64,000 nt of DNA from Scatophagus argus (GCF_020382885.2 NC_058495.1:23711627-23775626), one strand, 5' to 3'; positions 13,901-24,921 are shown, counted from the first letter of the stretch. The notes: generated from the letters alone by a model not told the origin. Numbers and translations are program-made.

Positions 13901-16900
13901 TCAAATGTCTCACAGTCGTCCTGGGGCTTCAGCAGAACTGTGTGGGTGGGTTGTCAGAGTTGTGGAATATTTTAAAGCAAGACTGTCGAACTTTTGAAAG
14001 AATAAACAACACATTCCTCCTCTTACAAACAAAAAGTTGAATTCACAAGCAGTGAAGCAATGTTCACTTCAGTACATTCAAGTGGCTAGCCCGGGCCACT
14101 GTCAAATGGTCTGTTGTGATTGGGCCATCCTTTTTTTTTTTTTAAGAAAGGACATTGTTTTGGTAATCTTTGGGATTATTGTGTTGAATAAATTATAAAA
14201 GCCAACACCATTGTCATTTTATACACTTCCTTACATACCTGATTTGTGTGTGCAAATGTGACAAGCAGTAACTCACATGTCCACAGAAGTCCAGCAGACA
14301 CACAGCTACAACCAAGAAGGCAACCTCCAGCCAGTAGGAGTACTGTGGGGATATCAGCACAGCCAGGTGATGGGCCTGTGGTATAATTTGCAGGCCTAGT
14401 AAAACTCCCAGGCTCAACATCCAGATAAATGGCCGCCGCCGACCGAAACGACCTTGCCGTGAATCACTAGCTGAGCCAATCATGGGTGTAAAGATCAAAC
14501 CCAGTGCTGGACTCATCGCTGGCAGAAAGAGGCAGCCTGTTAATTTGATTACATTGGTACTGAAAATGCATTAACTGACCAGTGAGGAATGGGTGGGTAA
14601 GACTGGGTACAACATTATTAAAGCAGTGAGAAAAGATTATCTTGTTACTAGTACGTTTCTGTCTTATGAAACTAAAAACAGTATTTTTGTAGTACAATAT
14701 GTCCATCTAGCTGTTTTCTACAAGCGTTTACACTTTACAGGTTTAAAATAGGAGCGAGCAGACGCACTAGACAAACAGTGTGAATAGGTGAAAACTGTGT
14801 TCCTCGTCCAAAATGACCGTCCTATTTTAGCTGCTTCAGATCCATAATAATGCGTATATTATCATCTGGTGTTGATGTTTTTAATCTACTTAAGTTCCTG
14901 TAAACATTCCATGTTGTGAACTTCCGTTTGTAATAACTTGTGGCCACAAAACTAGTTTTTGACTCAAACAAGGCATAATGTGTGGATTATTTTGACAATA
15001 ACAAATAATCAGATAAAACTTTTGTATGTTTATCAAAGACTATTTTGTGTCATCATTAGCAAGGAACTTTTAATCCAAATCCAAAACTAAATCTGGTGTG
15101 TTCTGGGTCAAAGCTGACCGGTATGATTTTATTAATAACTTTAAATCAGGAATAGAAAAAATTACTAAAAATATAATATATGTAACATATTATTACAGTT
15201 ACTCTATTAGTTATTTTTACAGGTGTTCATTCTCATGTTTCGGCAGTTAGAGAGCTGTGCCTTGGCAAAACATTACCTTTAGAGTTAGAGTTGACTCATA
15301 TGAGTTTTATTGTCTTTCTTCTGTCTTTCTTCCTACGTGTGTGCTGGAAACCAAACATTTGACTGTGTTTAATGATGTTTCATTGATTCATTCGGCAGGT
15401 TTCATTGATGTGACAGGGAAACAGTTTCTGTTTGCCTTGATAATTTTTGAATGAGAGGTTGCCTCTAATGGCTTTCCCCAACTCTTCAAGGAATAATGCC
15501 CTCTTGAATAATTTTCCCTGCCTCCAGTCTGGATTTACCTCCATCCACACTGTAAACATGTTGTAGGCCAAAGCATCTTGGATGGGCCATGCTGTCATTC
15601 CATTCCATATTTAGAGGGCTTGGCATGTAATAAAGTGGCATGTACTGGTCAAATGCCCTGTAGATGAGTGGCAGACACTCCACCCTTTATTCGAATACTT
15701 CCCAATGCTAGATTGTCCCGGTTACGGCAACCTTGGCTCGTATTATGGTTGAGACAATAAATCCTTCAGCACCTGAAATACCAGGAGCGACACAGCTGTA
15801 CAAAATGTTGTTCAACCATAACACTGCCGCTATTGGTCGGCCGCAGTGTTTAACGCTTTAAACACTACACTTAGCACTGCAAATTACAGGAAAGTTTGCT
15901 AACTTAATATGCATCTACAATGCAAATAATTCATAATTGTTGTTGTTGGTGCGATGTCACTACGATTTGATATACTGGAAGCCAAGAGGGGGATTGGGGG
16001 TTTGATCCATCTGATGAATGGCCATTAACCTGAACTTAATTTTATGCACTAATTGTTGTCTCACCCTTTCATTTCTAATGAGCAGTCATTTTTGACCAGG
16101 AACACCACAGGTGTAGAAAAATTACACCAAACATTTAGTAAAATCTGTGAGCACCAGTTGATATGTAGGACTCATTGATTTGAAAATAAGAAATTTTGAG
16201 TGATTACAAGTCACATGTGTGGACAGGTGTGTTGATGTTGGGAAAACCCTTTGCCTTTTTCTGTGCCTTTCATTACTCACACACCCACACACATTTATAC
16301 ACCTGTGATGGGGAAACTTCTATGCAGAACACTGGACAAACCATCAGGTGCAGTTGGGGTTCAGTACCCGCAGGGCAGGGCTGGGTAGCAGTACCCAATC
16401 CATTTTCAGGTATTGACCGAAATAACCTCATTTTCAAATAGTATTGAAACTTCTCCCGTCAAACAATGCCTGTGTTTTTGCACCCAGATCAAGACAAAAA
16501 TGACTTTTTGTATGGTTTTGCTCTCAGCCAACCACAAGCTTTCTATTTCAGTTGATGTGTGATTGGCCCACTATTACAGCATCCACTTCCCATACAGTCT
16601 ATGTTGTGCCAAAGTCATGTCTAGTATTTCATGGAGCTGGCAGCTCACTGTGCAGAGATATCAAATGAAATACTCATTTGGTACTGGTACCACTTTAACT
16701 GTACTGATATTGGTAATTTGTATTGGTAATAGTATTGTAATTTGCAAAATGATACACAGCCCTGGTTTATTAGCAACGTTGTCAAGATCAAGGAAGGGAG
16801 GACCTGGTCTCCATCCCGAACCACAGTCCCCCTTCTGCTTCTGTCAGTGTTTCCTACTGTGACCACTGAGTGTGTTCATCCACTTACCGAGCACCATAGT

Positions 16901-17041
16901 CATGTAGCGTTCCTCCATGCCTGCCCGCAGTAATAGAGGCGGGATGTAGATGGTTCCTACAGCTACGCTGGCCTCCAAGCCACATGATAAAGTGTTCATG
17001 AATAACAGCTTCCACACCAGGCCTAGATCTTTTACGTTCAT
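7857..17041 (-). CDS. slc45a3: Solute carrier family 45 member 3 (prostein), 7 coding exons, 546 aa
   Basis: Join of 17041..16888, 14518..14277, 12451..12339, 11209..10749, 10657..10392, 9546..9280 and 7994..7857. All junctions are GT-AG and in frame, giving 1641 nt with the stop (human protein 553 aa). Seen: the N-terminal GLEASVAVGTIYIPPLLL helix, the loop 2-3 signature GRFGRRRPFIW, DFCG, LLSDLF, SLGGCLG, CSWMSLM, VGEGLY-type FMGEGLYKGVP, YDEG, LGLFLQC, the NGH loop motif and GICFDMAILDSAYLLSQV. The same blocks occur in the same order in human SLC45A3. The family is a major-facilitator group of H+-coupled sugar (sucrose-type) symporters in plasma or organelle membranes, with 12 helices and a long loop before helix 11. 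The start at 17041 has a purine at -3. A uORF may lie just upstream (ATG in ACACCATGC). Confidence 0.94.
7995..9279 (-). other. slc45a3 intron 6
   Basis: 1285-bp intron, no repeat or gene recognised. Confidence 0.7.
9280..9546 (-). CDS. slc45a3: slc45a3 exon 6 (residues 413-501)
   Basis: Variable hydrophilic loop with CPNGHTG (human FPNGHVG), then GICFDMAILDSAYLLSQ opening helix 11. The acceptor is taken as CCTACAAG after a long C-rich tract. It keeps the frame, but an acceptor a few codons away cannot be excluded. Donor GTAATG at 9279. Confidence 0.85.
9661..10060 (+). mobile_element. Decayed teleost MITE-like repeat in slc45a3 intron 5
   Basis: Resembles a very common fish non-autonomous repeat: a CCTTAAAG...CATTTGAGAAATACTC start, internal TTAGCTTAGCATGGAGACAGGAAACAGG, and a later TTTCCCTGCTTCCAGTCTTTATGCTTAGCTAGGTTA in inverted relation to it. 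The paired GCTTAGC/CTGGAAACAGG blocks on opposite strands are the recognisable part. The ends are not well defined. Confidence 0.5.
10392..10657 (-). CDS. slc45a3: slc45a3 exon 5 (residues 324-412)
   Basis: Acceptor GTCTGTCAAG is only 91 bp from the previous exon. Encodes VRVASLGLFLQC, two to three hydrophobic helices, and LQVLPYTLLCLYHSNKQ (human LQILPYTLASLYHREKQ). Donor GTAAGT at 10391. Confidence 0.93.
10749..11209 (-). CDS. slc45a3: slc45a3 exon 4 (residues 170-323 plus 1 nt)
   Basis: Acceptor TACATTCAG. Begins FFLPSMDWSQAPLVTYLG (human YLLPAIDWDTSALAPYLG). Carries helix 6, the central cytoplasmic loop with a Lys/Arg and Cys-Cys stretch, then CSWMSLMSVMLFFAEFMGEG and the acidic YDEG end. 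Donor GTAGAG at 10748 is a weaker but usable GT. Confidence 0.92.
11210..12338 (-). other. slc45a3 intron 3
   Basis: Contains a diverged dispersed repeat (see 11787-11990). Otherwise AT-rich without recognised features. Confidence 0.6.
11787..11990 (+). repeat. Dispersed repeat family A, copy 1
   Basis: Shares two spaced blocks with 26690-26885: ACAATACCA(G/A)AATT near the start and TCTGTG(T/C)(A/G)G(T/C)C(C/T)TGGGTTGAAAA near 11938-11960. The poor conservation between them suggests two old copies of one interspersed repeat of unknown class. Confidence 0.4.
12339..12451 (-). CDS. slc45a3: slc45a3 exon 3 (residues 133-169 plus 2 nt)
   Basis: Short 113-nt exon. Acceptor TTCTCAG, donor GTAAGG. 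Encodes ACLTMLVTLLSDLF then MTSLGGCLG, aligning with human FTPLEALLSDLF ... MISLGGCLG. It matches helix 5 of the family. Confidence 0.92.
12452..14276 (-). other. slc45a3 intron 2
   Basis: 1825 bp. Holds (TTTG)n at 12993-13011, (GAGT)n at 13101-13125 and a GCTAGC/TTAGCTTAGC-rich stretch at 13040-13110. No coding. Confidence 0.6.
13101..13125. repeat. (GAGT)n tetranucleotide repeat
   Basis: Six perfect GAGT units. Confidence 0.9.
14277..14518 (-). CDS. slc45a3: slc45a3 exon 2 (residues 52-132)
   Basis: Acceptor TTTCTGCCAG. Splicing makes an Ala codon, giving MVLAMSPALGLIF. Carries helix 2, the R-x-G-R-R signature loop GRFGRRRPFIW, helix 3, and helix 4 ending LLDFCGH. Donor GTGAGT at 14276. 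Confidence 0.93.
15440..15690 (-). pseudogene. piggyBac-like transposase fragment in slc45a3 intron 1
   Basis: On the minus strand, translation gives AYNMFTVWMEVNPDWRQGK followed by KRALFLEELGKAI. This matches the piggyBac/PGBD C-terminal block in which a tryptophan-rich 'N-hydrophobic-NP-W' segment is followed by R-R-x-FLEELGKAL. The upstream part (DQYMPLYY) continues in another frame, so at least one frameshift is present. No terminal repeats were found, so this is a dead fragment. Confidence 0.6.
16408..16490 (+). repeat. Dispersed repeat family B, copy 1
   Basis: Shares AGGTATTGA(C/T)C, AGTATT(G/A)AAAC and TTTTGCA(C/T)(C/T)CAGATC in the same order and spacing with 20008-20083. Interspersed repeat of unknown class. 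Confidence 0.4.
16888..17041 (-). CDS. slc45a3: slc45a3 exon 1 (residues 1-51 plus 1 nt)
   Basis: Start MNVKDLGLVWKLL, then the first helix and PPLLLRAGMEERYMTMVL, the counterpart of human PPLLLEVGVEEKFMTMVL. Donor G|GTAAGTG at 16887. The human N-terminus is about six residues longer. No better upstream Met is conserved, although the frame stays open to 17239. Confidence 0.88.
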
Positions 17042-17569
17042 TTCACGTGCCTCCTTTTGAACCAGCCTTTTCTTTTTATCGTCTTTTTTGAATGTATGCT
17101 GTTTCCAAAGATGAGCAACACTTCCCATCAGAGGCCAACTTGTGGACATTCTGCCAGCATGGTGTCTTCCTGCACAGTTCACACAAAGAAAAGCACTGTT
17201 TGGCTCTGCTGTAAATATACTGTGCCAAAGAGCAAACACCCAACCTCAAAAGTACTCAGGTAATGTTGTATCAGAACAAAAACTCAGGTTCAGGTTCAAT
17301 TAAACCTGGTATTAATAACACGATTCTGATACCTGATCTTGACAAGTAGCAGACACTGAGTGCTGATCAGATGCCAGTGCAATTAACAGCTGTAGGCTGG
17401 ATTGCTGCCATTGTTGTATGGCTTGGCTCAGGTTAAAACCTGTGTAAAACATGAACAAATACATACAGAGTATCTGAGTGCCACAGGACTTTTATATCGT
17501 CGCTGCCCCATGAAAAAAGCGTATCTTCAGAATTAGTTTTTTCCAGGAGTGTGTTTTTACTATGCGCCC

Positions 17570-17672
17570 CAATTTTTCACTTTCTTTCTTGGTCGGGAAA
17601 ACTGCAAGTACAATGTCTGTACCAAAAAGAATTTCCCCTTGGGGATAAATAAAGGAATTCTGATTCTGATGT
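17570..17672 (+). mobile_element. 3' tail of an L2-type LINE (or its SINE)
   Basis: Ends TTTCCCCTTGGGGATAAATAAAG followed by ATTCTGATTCTGA, the typical 3' terminus of fish L2/Maui-type LINEs (GGGGAT-AATAAAGT then a (TTCTGA)n tail). Only the last hundred bases are recognised. Confidence 0.6.
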
Positions 17673-20007
17673 CCCACCAAACTTGATTGCAGGCTATTCT
17701 ACATCTCCACTAACACATTGCGCGAACAAAAGCTTTTGGTTTGCATTTTATATTGAAATCAAGATAAATCATGGGCAAATAGTAATCAGATACTGACGTG
17801 CACACATCAGTTTGACTGATTGTTGTATAAATACCCAACACATCAGTTGCTAGGGAGGAATGCAGACATGCCATACAATGTAAAATGTCAAAAACGTAAA
17901 AAATGGAGATACGTTTTTTTGTCGGACTGCGACGATATGTAATTTGTCAGTCAGCCATAACTGAAAAAAAACCCAGAAGACCATGGAATGTAATGTAATG
18001 TTACTGGCTACATGTCAAAAAATCTATTAATCAAAATGGCATTTCCAATTCTGGTGTCAGGATAACCACAGAATGAACATGCTAACTGTATGTACATACC
18101 TTTAAAGCTCAGAGATCATGTTGTGTCTTCTTAGCTTAAACCTGAGTGCAAAAACAACAAATTGCAGTTTCACAAAGTGCTCCACTAACTTCTTGTGGTT
18201 TCTATTGGTTGTCCCTTGCCAGCAATGTCCAATCTGGTATGCCCACATTCCGATTCTGTCATGTATGTCTACATCTTTCATCCACATGCATTATGTCAGA
18301 ATTTCACTTGTCAATGGAGGGCGTAAATGGAATGACAGTCACCTATAGGCATGACTCCTTGTCATCATAAGTTATTATCCACAAGTGAATTGATTACACA
18401 GCAGTTGGCTTATTCTCAGTGAAGTGAATTGCACCTTTAAGCTTCAGGCAGAAGCAGCTGCGATATGAAGTGTTGGAGGGTGTAAATAATCCATCTTCTG
18501 TAAGTGTCAACAATACCGTCAGGAATGATGGGCTCTATTGATATTCCCTGATCTGCTATTAGTTTTCTTTCCAGTACAAGATATCAGTTAATAGTAAGCC
18601 ACACAGACACTTACAAAAAATAAAAGTATTGTGTTTCACGTACTTAACATTCCTTTACCACAGCTCTCTCATCAGCTGCATTTCTTTCATTCTGACACCC
18701 TCTGTGTTGTTTACTTCTGTCACTCATTAAACAAGAGCCTCCCTCCTCTGATTCAGATTCAGATATTAAGCAATAAATCTCAGAGTTGATTCACTTGCCT
18801 CACAAAAGCTCTTCAGTCTCCAGTGGCTAGAAATGCCAGCAGCTGCTCTTCCAATGCAACCACATCTTCCCTCTGAAGCTCAGCAGTGTGTGTGTTCTGT
18901 CCTGATGATCCCAGTCAGGAAGCCATGATGACAGGACACACACACACCCACTCTGGCTCGTTGGCCAGGTTTCTCATCATGCTTTCTGTGGAACCTGAAG
19001 ACAGGCCTCCTGTGTCACTGAGGCATGTCAGTCACCCTATGAGAGCCTGGGGATTTGCTCACATGTTACCTGGTGTATGTGTTTTTTTTCCCTCCTGTTA
19101 CAGCCCTCACCCAGATGTGTTCATTCAGTACATTACATACATCACATACATACATTAATCAAGTACATTAAAACACAGAAAGGTGCCATAGATTTACCAC
19201 AAGCTCAGCGCAGAGATTAACATGATACTGTTCTCGGGTTTTATACACAGAACATCAGACTCATCAGAACATCGGCCAGCAATAACTGAAGGGCCGGCGG
19301 GACACGATGTGGCTGCTAATTCCTGACATGTGAAACCAGGGACGTGCACGGACATTTTGTGGGCGCACACACACACACATCCAGTATTCCTACCCATCCT
19401 TAAGGACACACTATTCATACGACATTTTATTCCAAGAAGAAACCACAAATTTGACCAAACTACTGGACAATTTATTAATAGATCAATGATTTTTTTTCCC
19501 AGCGTAGGAAGATCAGGGCCTGTTTCAGAAAGCCAGTTTAGTGAGTCTGAGTTTGTTAAGTCTCATATGTAAATATAACCTGCTCGCTGCCTTGAAGGTG
19601 CCAGTTGGGTATTAAAAGGACAATAAGAATGACAGTTTTTATGATCAGACTGTCGATTATGTGAGGACAGAGACAGCGATCCGTGGACGTGGTGGATTTA
19701 TTGATCAGAATAAAATCTATAAGTTTGATGTTACCTCACATTACCGTGGCAGATTAAAAAACCAAATGTGCGTGAAGCATTCCTGTTACAGACATCACAC
19801 CACGTACCATTGTTTAAAAGTGAGTTCTTAAATACAGACTGCTGTAGCCCGAATGTGGTCGGCCAACATTTTGGTATGTATAAACTTCACTCTTGCTGCA
19901 TAATGCCTGGGTGCACGGCACACATCGCTTTTCCTGAGTCCTGGTTTTGGCGAAAGTGACTAACACCACAGTGGTGCCAAAGTTGGTACTGGTATTTCAA
20001 AGCTTTA

Positions 20008-20083
20008 AGGTATTGATCAAAATATCCCCGTCCCAGGGAGTATTAAAACGTTACCTGTATTGGATCCTTTTGCATTCAGATCC
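20008..20083 (+). repeat. Dispersed repeat family B, copy 2
   Basis: Second copy of the block at 16408-16490, directly beside the L1 fragment. Confidence 0.4.
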
Positions 20084-20100
20084 AGAATAGGATGATTATG

Positions 20101-21240
20101 TCAGTGGTTTTGTTTGCAGGTCTCCAGAAAGTCCTTCCATAATCTTTTGGTGTGGTTACAGATGCAGAACTGATAGATTTGTGTCGTCAAGTACCACAGT
20201 TTACACTCATATCCATTTTCAACTTGACAAGATAATAATTTCTTGATAACATCTGTGTATGATTTTACTTGAGGCTTACTGGTCAGTAGCAGCATATTAT
20301 GAAGCTGATCCACTAAGTAACATGATTGCTTTGTCTGCCGTGGTTTTTGATTTTTTTTTTTTAAAAAAAGCATAGAAATAGCACATTCAGCCACAGGAGT
20401 GTCAGAGGGATGTGGAACCGGTAGCACAGGTCCTTGTTTTGCTCCTCGTTTCAATGCCTGCATAATGAGCAGGAGGGGCTGCGTCTGTAATTACAGCATT
20501 CCCATGGAGTTACAGGTACACTAGACGTAGTAAGGAATTCAGAGTAGTTACGCAGATCAGCTCATCATCATTACATAATTACGTCACCAAGACTGTATTA
20601 TTTGTGAACCATTTCTGATAATATTTATATGTAATGTATTCCAGTTGTTTGTGAGGTGGGAAAAGACTTGGGCATATAAGACGTCCCTGCATAAGGCCAT
20701 GCTCCATTTAAGACCTCGAGGTTTTTCCAGAATTCAGTTCAGTTGAACTATTGTCATTTTAGTTCTGACGGCACAAAATCCAAATTTGTCAAAGAAGTGG
20801 AAAATAAAGTTTTGTTCTACTGTCTCCAATGCTTTGTAAAAATCCAGAGATTAAACTATCATCAGAGCGTCGATTTGAATGGTCTGCTAGGTCTGAAACC
20901 AATCTAATATTATTTGATGTATACACACTCTTCATAAATCCTCACTGAACCTCATCTACCGTATAATCGGATGCAGAACTTTTTTCAAATATTAATGCAA
21001 AAACTTTGCAGTCGTTGCTGAGAAGATATTGGCCTCGAATTTTCAATCAGCAAATGGTCTTTTGGGGATTTAGGAATTAGACTAATAAGTCTTTGTGTCA
21101 GAATCCCATTTCAATACTTTGTACATTCTGCAAATGCATAAAAATATTCTGTAGTAAGACCATTCACTCCAGGAGATTCATGGTTCTTGAAAGATTTAAT
21201 CACATTTGAATTTTCCTCCAGAGAAGATGATTTGTGATTA
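20101..21240 (-). pseudogene. Decayed L1-type LINE ORF2 (reverse transcriptase and C-terminal domain)
   Basis: Read on the minus strand. At 21150-21240 the translation is VIKSFKNHESPGVNGLTTEYF, the L1 RT block 'I-K-S-x-K-N-x-K-SPG-x-DGL'. It is followed by LISLIPKSPKDHLLIENSRPI ('LIPK-x-x-KD ... NWRPI'), NDCKVFALIFEKVLHPII, SNNIRLVSDLADHS, and GLMQGRLICPSLF in place of 'G-x-RQGCP-SP-LF'. At 20101-20463 a zinc-knuckle-like end is seen, with CNHTKRLWKDF. Stops and frameshifts interrupt it. The distance from the RQGCP block to the C-terminal block is far too short for an intact L1, so an internal deletion has occurred. The wording is closest to Swimmer-type fish L1s, but the lineage call is tentative. 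Confidence 0.72.
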
Positions 21241-22784
21241 TTTAGCTAAAAATCTACCTTTTATGTGGCTGCAGGTGCTCTCACCCTCACTGCTGCTGCA
21301 AGCTTCTTTGACTGGGAAAAGTGCTGGAAGCTCTGCTGGCAGCTTCCTGGACTATTTTTCTATACAAACCTCTGCTTCTGAAAGTATTCACCCATGCATG
21401 TGTTCAGTATTGTCAACTTACTTCTGCTCAGCTCCAGTGGGCAGGTGAGTGTGAGTACTGCACCGATTTAGCATTGCACTCCTGTAACACCAACGGGGAT
21501 CAAAATAGATGCAGGAGAACTGGAGACACTATTTGAGTATGGGCCCTTGTATGTCCTAGCGCCTACATTACCCACAATGCCGGTGGGTTCAGGAGCATTA
21601 TGTTAGAAGTGGGTATTTAACTGGAGCCGCCAGCAGAGAAGAGTGTGGGCCACAAGGGTCTGGTAAGCTCACTTCTTTCTAACTCTACAACCCTGAAATG
21701 TTTTCTTTGTCTTCAGCCCCACCCGACGCTGACTCGAGTGACATCACATGAGGATATTTAGCAGATATCACACAGCAGATATTACTGATTTACGTTCTCA
21801 CTGCTGGCATACAGCGTTGAAGGCCTCATGCTGAAATGCAGATTTGTCTGTCAACTGGTTGTGAAATAAAAGATTCTCTTGCTGTTTTTGACCTTTGGCA
21901 AGCAGCCTTTACATGACACAAATATGACATACAAGGGTCCATACTCACACTTGAGAGGCAGATGCCGAGAACTGCAGATCATCATAAGCTAAAACCACCA
22001 CCAGCATGCACGCTACTCAACGTCACAAAACAAGTAGTTAAATCTGTATAAAAAGTAGGTTGCCTTTATTAGAAGCTGGGAAACCAAAACATTATCAACA
22101 TCGTGTTGTTAATACCTTTTTTTTTTGTAAGACCACAATATTGCCATCACCAGCAACATCATCATCATCATCTTCGCTTCACACTTTATCCACAACATGC
22201 AAAAGATTCAAGAGTTCAGCGTTCCTTTTCCACTCTACTGACAAAAGCTTCTCCACTTGGTCTCCTGTAGGAATCACAACTCGGCTTACATTTACATTGC
22301 CAGTACAACTGAAGGTAGATAGAAAAAAACCATCAAAAACAGTACAACAGAAGAAGAATGGATGAAAGAGGAGAAATTCACAGCCTTATGCCATGTGCCC
22401 CCTGTGTGATGATGGAGAGGACCCTCAAGTCAAGCCCTCAGCGCTGTGATCTACAGACAGTATCTGATCCTACTGCCAACAGAGCTCTCTGAGCTTGAGA
22501 TTGGTATAAACAAAAAAAAAATTCTCCTATTTATTTTCTTATTCTTATCCAATCTTCTTAAAATGACATTAAGGATTGGGTGCCAATTCAGGACCTGAAT
22601 GTAGAAAAACACTCCAAGGACAGTCGTAAAACAATTGAATGTGCTTCTGAACCGACAACTGGGTTCAAGTGTGTCCTGTACACATCCAGGACTGATTTCT
22701 ATTGCAGCCTTGGGACGAAGTAGAATTTCTCCTGACAAACGACTGATAAATGAATTTATGTTCCCAAGATCACAACAGCAGCCT
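21241..22784. other. Intergenic, between the L1 remnant and nucks1 3' end
   Basis: No recognised coding. Minus-strand AATAAA-type signal (TTTATT) at 22065-22070 is a possible distal nucks1 polyadenylation signal. Confidence 0.4.
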
Positions 22785-24667
22785 TTTATTGTCGTTTTAT
22801 TTTTGCCCTGACATCAAAACACTACTTTTCGCAAAAAAAGGACAATCTCACAAGTGCTGCACCTGATCTCTGAGTCACTAGTTTTGAGATCGTTTATGGC
22901 TTTGGATGGTCTTCTGATCGTACAAATTGTTGACATGTTCAGAGCCTAAATACGCTGCGTGTAGCAAAGACCTAAAACATGAGGACAGGTTACATTCTCA
23001 GGCCTCCAGAAACGTCATCAGAGCCACTACTGAAACCGAACTCAATGAAAATTAAGGCATTAACAGACAAACGAATGCCAGATGAGCCGCCGATCTTTTC
23101 TAAACCTCAGTACTGTAGAATTATGAATCGCAAAAAAAATATATATCTACTTGTGAGGATGAATAAAAAGCTCTGAGAGACAAATGGACATGGATACGAG
23201 CAGTAACCATTAAGCTGATGGGACTGGGAGTGGGGGAGGAGAGAGTGAGGGGACAGGAGTAAACCAGGGAGGGGTGGCTGGTCCAACCATCAGGCAGAAC
23301 AGATTGGATAGGGTCAACTTTTTTTCTTTAAAATCAAGATACATTTTATTTCTTTTCTTAAAAAACAAACATTACAAAAAAAAAAAAAAAAAAAATCTGA
23401 ATAGAGAATTAGAACAATGAACCAACAAGAGAAAAAACGACATTCATTTTTTTAACTCTCACAAAAAAAAAAGAAACATCTCTTCTTGCATTTCTTGAAA
23501 AAAAGAAACAAAACAAAACAAAACAAAATAAAAGATGGGCTGCCTGGCACAAGGGGCTGAATGTTGAGAAGATGCTGCAGCCATGCACTGAGGCGGGAGA
23601 TCATGTTTTGAAAGGGGAAGGAGGGGTGTGTTTGCTTCACGTAGCAAAGGTGTCTCGTTAGAAAGCACAACAAAAACCGTTTCACAGGCAGCTGGTGGGC
23701 TGAGCGAAGGAAGGAAGGCAGGAAGGAAGGAAAAACAAAAAACAGACCCTCCACAAACATACAAAAGTACATAAAAACACATTGGCTTGAAATGTGTGGC
23801 AGTGGCAGTCCAGCACATAGCAAACACTCAGCGGTGACCCACCACTCCGCCCGTCTGCAGGACCACAACCTTAACCGAATCTAAGAAGCAGCAGCTACGA
23901 GTCTGAACCAAGCAGGTTTTAAAAATAAAATTAAAAAGGTACTTCAACTGAAAGAGCGGCCCTAGAGGTTTTAAAACAACAACCCAACTATCGCTGCCCT
24001 GTTAAAATAAGCTCCAGGTTTAAAAGCACAAAGTACCAAAGAGAGGCGGGAAAAGGCTTCAGGCCTGCATGTGCTGACTTGACGTCGCTTTGTAAATACA
24101 GTGCTTTAGTTACCGACACAGAGAAGTCCCGGAACAATACTTTCCGTAATCACAGATCCGTCAAATAAACAGGAAAAAAACTGTGTGGCCAGCTGTGTCT
24201 GATAATCCCAGGAGAGGGAAAAATAAACCCACAGACACAACTGGTTTCTTCACACTGAGGACGGATGCTCGCTAGCACTGCGCTCTCGGAAGGCAGACTC
24301 GTCTGGATTTTCACGCTAAAATGCTGAATGTAAATGACAGATACGGGAACGTGGGTAAGGCTGAATGTGTTGTGGCTCTGGTGCTGAAAATGAAAGACAC
24401 CAAACGGTCACGTGAGCACGATGTCTCGGTTCGGGGGAGGGGCGGGGAAAGCAAAACAGGAAATAGCACACAAAGTCCAAACCTTTGAGCCAGGCCGCCA
24501 GGAGGAAAAACAAAACGAAAAACAAAACAAACAAAACAAAAAAAAGAAAGAAACTGAAAAAAAAAAACAGCAAAAAAACAAAACAAAAAAAAAAACAACT
24601 CTAAACGCAGAGCAACAAAGAAAACAAAAACATTGAGAAGAGAGAGAAGACAAGCGGGTAGCATCTT
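22785..24667 (-). other. nucks1 3' UTR (probable)
   Basis: Follows the nucks1 stop. Minus-strand AATAAA signals are seen at 23345-23350, 22796-22801 and 22785-22790. NUCKS1 mRNAs are known for long 3' UTRs, so a 1.3-1.9 kb UTR is reasonable. It contains an A-run (23376-23395) and an A-rich AAC tract (about 24510-24600). Minus-strand Phe-rich open frames here are low-complexity artefacts. Confidence 0.5.
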
Positions 24668-24921
24668 CTAGTCTTCTCCAGAGGGCGCCTCCTCTTCCGA
24701 GCCATCCTCCTCCTCTTCGTCTTCCTCCTCCTCATCTGCTCCTGCAGCCTCCTTCGTCGTCTTGGGGGCGGGGGAGGTCTCTTTCTTCTCGGCCTCCTCC
24801 TCCTCTTCCTCCAGGGGACTCTCGGGGTCCTCCTCCTCCTCCTCCTCTTTGGGTGAGCTCTTCTCCAGGACCTTGGTGCTGGGGCGTCCCTTCCCCTTTC
24901 CTTTCATCGGGCTGGGGGTCA
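24668..24921 (-). CDS. nucks1: nucks1 coding exon 8 (residues 221-304, stop)
   Basis: [15 protein letters not shown], then long Glu runs and the conserved end EEEAPSGED. Acceptor ACCCCGTCAG. Contains TPSP-type CDK consensus sites. The Glu runs come from GAG/GAA repeats in the DNA and are longer than in human. Confidence 0.95.

Larger units (their letters stand above)
14519..16887 (-). other. slc45a3 intron 1
   Basis: 2369 bp, the largest slc45a3 intron. Contains the piggyBac fragment and repeat family B copy 1. Confidence 0.7.
17042..20100. other. Region upstream of slc45a3
   Basis: Probably includes slc45a3 5' UTR exon(s) and promoter. Candidate minus-strand acceptors lie at about 17175 (GAACTGTGCAG) and 17213 (TATTTACAG). 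No CpG-rich promoter is visible. An L2-type LINE tail (17570-17672) and repeat family B copy 2 lie inside. Confidence 0.4.

Noticed and set aside
22060-22740. Open frames on both strands near 22.1-22.7 kb
   Set aside because: No known motif. A decayed mobile element is possible, but I could not recognise one.
23452-24664. Phe/Leu-rich minus-strand frames downstream of nucks1
   Set aside because: They come from A-rich tracts of the nucks1 3' UTR read antisense to the A runs. No domain.
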